Assembly: GCF_022802975.1 (NCBI RefSeq)
Contig: NZ_JAFEVZ010000001.1
Location: 372,001 to 436,000, forward strand
DNA: 64,000 nucleotides
DNA from: Flavobacterium pectinovorum
GTDB taxonomy: Bacteria > Bacteroidota > Bacteroidia > Flavobacteriales > Flavobacteriaceae
Direction: 5' to 3'
Under the pieces are notes generated by a model. The model did not search any database and was not told where the DNA came from. It saw nothing but the letters and a program-made list of their open reading frames with translations. Position numbers and translations under genes: made by a program. Positions 60,755 to 64,000 of the stretch are shown here, piece after piece (position 1 is the stretch's first letter; each line of letters begins with the position of its first letter).

Positions 60755-61807
60755 ATGAAGTACTCTATAATGTTTTCAAGTGCTGGTGTTGGAGAAACAT
60801 ATTTAAAAGAAATTGGATTTGATTGCGTAGTTGCTAATGAGTTGGAAATAAAAAGAGCTGACTTTCACAAGCATCTTTACCCTGATTCGCATATGATTTA
60901 TGGTGATATCTGTAACGAAAATAATTTCAATGATTTTATAGAAAAGTCAATCGAAAACAAAGTGGATTTATTATTAGCTACCCCACCTTGCCAAGGATTC
61001 AGTCTGAGTGGTAAAAATAAGAACCATGAACAAATGAAAGAAGATGCAAGGAATTTTCTAATTTTCAAGGTCTTTGATGCCATTGATCGAATTAAGCCCA
61101 AATATATACTTATTGAAAATGTGCCACGATTTTTGAAAATGAACTATCCGTATAAAGGTAATTTATACAATATTATTGATTTGCTTAAAGAAAAGTATGG
61201 TGAGGAATATAATGTAGACTTTGATATTCTTAATTCAATGGATTATGGTATTCCGCAAAGCAGAAAAAGAACATTTATTAAAATATATAAGAAAGATTTG
61301 AAATGGGATTGGCCAGCGAAATCAGACAAAATAATTACTGTTCAAGATGCTATTGGTCATTTACCATCAATTGAATCGGGTGAAATTTCAGAATATAAAT
61401 GGCATTTTGGTAGAAAACATACTCCTGAACATATTTTGTGGATGAAGCATGCAAGTACAGGACAAAGCGCTTTTAAAAACAAAATACATTTTCCTAAAAA
61501 TAAAATTGGGAAAAAAATAAATGGTTATCATGATGCTTATGCAAGGATGCATTGGGATAAGCCAGCACCTACGATTACAATTAGGAGTGATGCAATTTCA
61601 TCAAACTCAAAAGTTCATCCCGGTAGGTTGAGAAATGATAATACTTATTCAGATGCTAGAGTACTTTCGATTCTAGAATTAATGATTCTGTCTTCTTTGC
61701 CTGAAGATTGGAATATACCAGAATGGGCTACAGAGGTATTGGTAAGACAAGTCATTGGAGAGTCTGTTCCTCCACTGCTTGTACGTAAAATATTAGAACA
61801 AATTTAA
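60755..61807 (+). CDS. DNA (cytosine-5) methyltransferase, first of two
   Basis: A 350-residue C5 cytosine methyltransferase. Motif I SIMFSSAGVGETYL, motif IV PPCQGFSLSGKNKN with the catalytic Cys, motif VI LIENVPRFLKM, motif VIII PQSRKRTFIKIY, and the C-terminal motif X region VRQVIGESVPPLL. It has all residues for activity. The target recognition domain lies at about 200-300. The next gene codes a close paralogue with the same motif order; their TRDs differ (KWHFGRKHTPEHILWMKH here versus QWHFAKAHAERDVLAMKH). The stop overlaps the next ATG (TAATG). It belongs to a type II restriction-modification system. Confidence 0.94.
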   Translation: MKYSIMFSSAGVGETYLKEIGFDCVVANELEIKRADFHKHLYPDSHMIYGDICNENNFNDFIEKSIENKVDLLLATPPCQGFSLSGKNKNHEQMKEDARNFLIFKVFDAIDRIKPKYILIENVPRFLKMNYPYKGNLYNIIDLLKEKYGEEYNVDFDILNSMDYGIPQSRKRTFIKIYKKDLKWDWPAKSDKIITVQDAIGHLPSIESGEISEYKWHFGRKHTPEHILWMKHASTGQSAFKNKIHFPKNKIGKKINGYHDAYARMHWDKPAPTITIRSDAISSNSKVHPGRLRNDNTYSDARVLSILELMILSSLPEDWNIPEWATEVLVRQVIGESVPPLLVRKILEQI

Positions 61808-62868
61808 TGAAAGCAATATCTCTTTTTTCAAGTGCAGGAGTTGGTGAAACTTATCTAAAAGATATAGGAATAGATGTAGTAGTAGGTGCGGAGTTGATTG
61901 AAAAACGAGCACAACTATACAAACATCTATATCCTGATAGTGAAATAGTTATCGGTGATATTAGTAAAGAAGAAACGAAGAAACAAATTTCTAAATTTAT
62001 AACCAATGATGTTAAGCTTTTAATTGCAACACCACCTTGCCAAGGCGTTAGTAGTGTTGGTAAAAATAAAAATCAAGAACAGTTTTTAAATGATGATAGA
62101 AATTTTCTAATATTTGACGTGTTTCACTTTATAGACAATTTCGATTTTGATGTTGTTTTGATAGAAAACGTTTCTAATTTTCTAAAAATGTATTTTCCAT
62201 TTGAGGGGGAATTGTTGAAAATTAGTGATTTGATCACCAAAAAATATAGTGGAAAATACACGATTGATATTATTGATATAAATGCTCAAGATTATGGAGT
62301 ACCTCAAAGTAGGCCAAGATGCTTTATTAAAATGTATAAGATTAATTATTTATGGCCATCTCCAAAAATTGAGAAACAGATTACACTACATGACTCTATT
62401 GGGCATTTACCATCTTTAGAAGCTGGTGAAAAATCTCCTATACAATGGCACTTTGCTAAAGCGCATGCAGAAAGAGATGTTTTAGCTATGAAGCATACGC
62501 CGACAGGTAAAAGTGCGATGCGCAACGAAGTCTTTTATCCTACAAAAATTGATGGCGAAAAAGTCAAAGGTTTTCATAATACTTATAAAAGATTGTCGTG
62601 GGATAGCCCATGCCATGCTAGAACAACAAAATCTGGAGAGATAAGCTCACACAATAACGTACATCCGGGACGTTTAAAATCTGATGGTACATACTCAGAT
62701 GCTAGAGTGCTAACAATTCTTGAGACATTAATAGTTTCATCTTTACCTCCTGATTGGAATATACCAGAATGGGCGAACGATAGGTTTATACGTCATGTAA
62801 TTGGTGAGTCTGTGCCTCCATTGTTAATGAAAAATGTATTTAAAACTCTTAAAAAGAAAAGGTTATGA
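61807..62868 (+). CDS. DNA (cytosine-5) methyltransferase, second of two
   Basis: A 353-residue paralogue of the preceding gene. Motif I SLFSSAGVGETYLKDIG, motif IV PPCQGVSSVGKNKNQEQ, motif VI LIENVSNFLKM, motif VIII PQSRPRCFIKMY and motif X IRHVIGESVPPLLM. Full length and all catalytic residues present. Two adjacent m5C methyltransferases with one endonuclease usually indicate an asymmetric target in which each enzyme modifies one strand. The starts and stops overlap on both sides (TAATG before, ATGA after), so the three genes are translationally coupled. Confidence 0.94.
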   Translation: MKAISLFSSAGVGETYLKDIGIDVVVGAELIEKRAQLYKHLYPDSEIVIGDISKEETKKQISKFITNDVKLLIATPPCQGVSSVGKNKNQEQFLNDDRNFLIFDVFHFIDNFDFDVVLIENVSNFLKMYFPFEGELLKISDLITKKYSGKYTIDIIDINAQDYGVPQSRPRCFIKMYKINYLWPSPKIEKQITLHDSIGHLPSLEAGEKSPIQWHFAKAHAERDVLAMKHTPTGKSAMRNEVFYPTKIDGEKVKGFHNTYKRLSWDSPCHARTTKSGEISSHNNVHPGRLKSDGTYSDARVLTILETLIVSSLPPDWNIPEWANDRFIRHVIGESVPPLLMKNVFKTLKKKRL

Positions 62869-64000
62869 TAATCCCAAGAGATTTTACCTTTAACAAAGAT
62901 TTATTGATTAGTTACTATTATGGGCTGAAGCAGTTTGTTGGAAAAAAAATAAAACAAACTAAGATCAAAAATTTGTTGCAGGAGCAGTATCCGGATAATA
63001 AACACTTTAATGCCCTGGACAGAAAGTTTATATCATTAAAATTTTACGGTTTTGTTTATTTAAATGAAAATGGTGAGCTAATGTTTAATGAGTATTTTGA
63101 AGAGTATGTGAATCACCTTGAAAATAATGTAATTGACCCAAATTGCTTTTTAAATTTACTTCTTTCGAGTAAATATAAATATTTCGACAATTCGGAAACC
63201 AATTTCTTTGAATTGTTAATTAATCTGCTAAAAGAGAAGTCTATTTTATATTTGGATCATATTGAGGTAATTTCATATGTTCAATATTATGATCGAATAA
63301 ATGACTTTGATAAACTCATAGAGCTTATAAAGGATAGTAGAACCTTTACATTTACTGATAAAGTAAAGGTGCTAGAGGTCTTTTATGAAAATGACTTAGG
63401 CACTATTGCGACTCGCGTTCATGATGCTAAAACTTACTTGTTTTCATTCTTAGAGAGTAATGGTTTTTATACTTTGAAAAACTCATTGCAATCAAAAACT
63501 TATATACAATCGGGGTCTCCTAGAATTTTAGAAGACAAACGCTTGTATCTTTCAGAAGATTTATTGGAATACATCAATGGATTTACCTACGAATCAATTG
63601 TTGATGAAATTGAATATAATTCCGAACAAGAAAATGGTCTTTATGAAGATCCAGATAACGATGTCGCAACATTAATTAACAAATCAGAAGAAACGCGATT
63701 GGCTGTTATAAAGCGCTATAAAGCAGATTTAAAATTGAGAAACAACGCACTTAAAAAAAGTGGTTATGTTTGCGAGATGGCTAAGTTGAAAGGAATTGAG
63801 CATAGAACCTTTGCATCTAGAAGATATGATGGGGATTACGCTGAGGTACACCATTTGATACCAATGCATGCGCAGGAGAATGATATGTTTGTACTAGGAG
63901 ATAAACTAATCAGTTTGGACCAGATGTGTAATTTAATAGTATTATGTCCAACCTGTCATTCTAAACTACACTATGGGAAAAGTGAGGATATTATATTGGA
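62865..64000 (+). CDS. HNH-type restriction endonuclease, 3' end missing
   Basis: At least 378 codons; the gene runs off the right edge. It starts at the ATG at 62865, overlapping the methyltransferase stop (ATGA). The first about 290 residues are helical and unrecognised and may recognise DNA. From about residue 302 comes an HNH domain: GYVCEMAKLKG, EVHHLIPMH (catalytic His, near 329) and NLIVLCPTCHSKLHYG (second Cys pair and His, near 362). The arrangement C...HH...N...CPTCH...H is the zinc-supported HNH of McrA-like and type II endonucleases. Its position with two m5C methyltransferases makes it the cognate restriction enzyme. Confidence 0.85.
   Translation, partial: MIIPRDFTFNKDLLISYYYGLKQFVGKKIKQTKIKNLLQEQYPDNKHFNALDRKFISLKFYGFVYLNENGELMFNEYFEEYVNHLENNVIDPNCFLNLLLSSKYKYFDNSETNFFELLINLLKEKSILYLDHIEVISYVQYYDRINDFDKLIELIKDSRTFTFTDKVKVLEVFYENDLGTIATRVHDAKTYLFSFLESNGFYTLKNSLQSKTYIQSGSPRILEDKRLYLSEDLLEYINGFTYESIVDEIEYNSEQENGLYEDPDNDVATLINKSEETRLAVIKRYKADLKLRNNALKKSGYVCEMAKLKGIEHRTFASRRYDGDYAEVHHLIPMHAQENDMFVLGDKLISLDQMCNLIVLCPTCHSKLHYGKSEDIIL

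Noticed and set aside
60755..62868. A single methyltransferase gene split in two
   Set aside because: Both ORFs contain the full set of C5 methyltransferase motifs from I to X, so they are two complete paralogues.

Overview
The window looks like a chromosomal segment of a Flavobacterium-type Bacteroidota. It is AT-rich and carries SusC/SusD and TonB-dependent receptor genes, many SPII lipoproteins, Bacteroidota-style promoters (TAnnTTTG at about -7, sometimes TTTG at about -33) and few Shine-Dalgarno sites. Many intergenic gaps hold interspersed palindromic repeats. Identification is from recognised protein families and motifs only; no database search was run.

Layout. 0-10 kb: the 5' part of an aromatic amino acid hydroxylase gene, a small membrane protein, truncated haemoglobin, threonine ammonia-lyase (ilvA) with an untracked Ile-rich leader peptide and attenuator, a DUF4136 lipoprotein, urocanate hydratase, an untracked DUF5522 mini-protein, an ACC deaminase-like enzyme, a glucosaminidase/LysM lipoprotein and hemL. 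10-16.5 kb (minus strand): anaerobic ribonucleotide reductase genes in which the glycyl-radical domain is a separate 54-residue ORF, followed by nrdG, a CopD-like membrane protein, nadA and nadB. 16.7-27.6 kb (plus strand): a denitrification block with a NirK-cytochrome c fusion, NirV-like protein, SCO copper chaperone and outer-membrane barrel, then NarK and a five-gene molybdoenzyme complex (NarI-like b-cytochrome, Mo-bisMGD catalytic subunit, four-cluster ferredoxin subunit, Tat-type Rieske protein, small membrane protein) that probably reduces nitrate in the cytoplasm.

27.8-49.8 kb is mostly housekeeping: 2-hydroxyacid dehydrogenase, lysS, lipB, rnhB, cystathionine beta-synthase, a TonB receptor with a Crp/Fnr neighbour and a large outer-membrane porin. 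It also holds a RloAB/AbiL-type candidate defence pair and a phosphorelay-HEAT-glycosyltransferase operon. After tRNA-Ser(TGA) at 50.0 kb the composition becomes visibly more GC-rich through an accessory cassette (50.3-59.4 kb): a MauE/DoxX membrane protein, a tiny exported Cys-rich peptide, an S9 peptidase, SusD and SusC. Next come a hairpin-rich noncoding stretch, an XRE regulator with a perfect palindromic operator, and an AT-rich restriction-modification system with two paralogous m5C methyltransferases and an HNH endonuclease that runs off the end.

How it fits together. Near-identical TGA-N6-TCA palindromes precede the truncated haemoglobin, nirK, nrdD and narK. At three of these the palindrome lies 23-24 bp from a -7-like element, which suggests a single Crp/Fnr-type regulon for low-oxygen and nitrogen-oxide growth. 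The most unusual items are the split NrdD, this regulon, the ilvA attenuator, the Rieske/NarI-like nitrate reductase complex and the MauE-peptide-S9-SusCD cassette.
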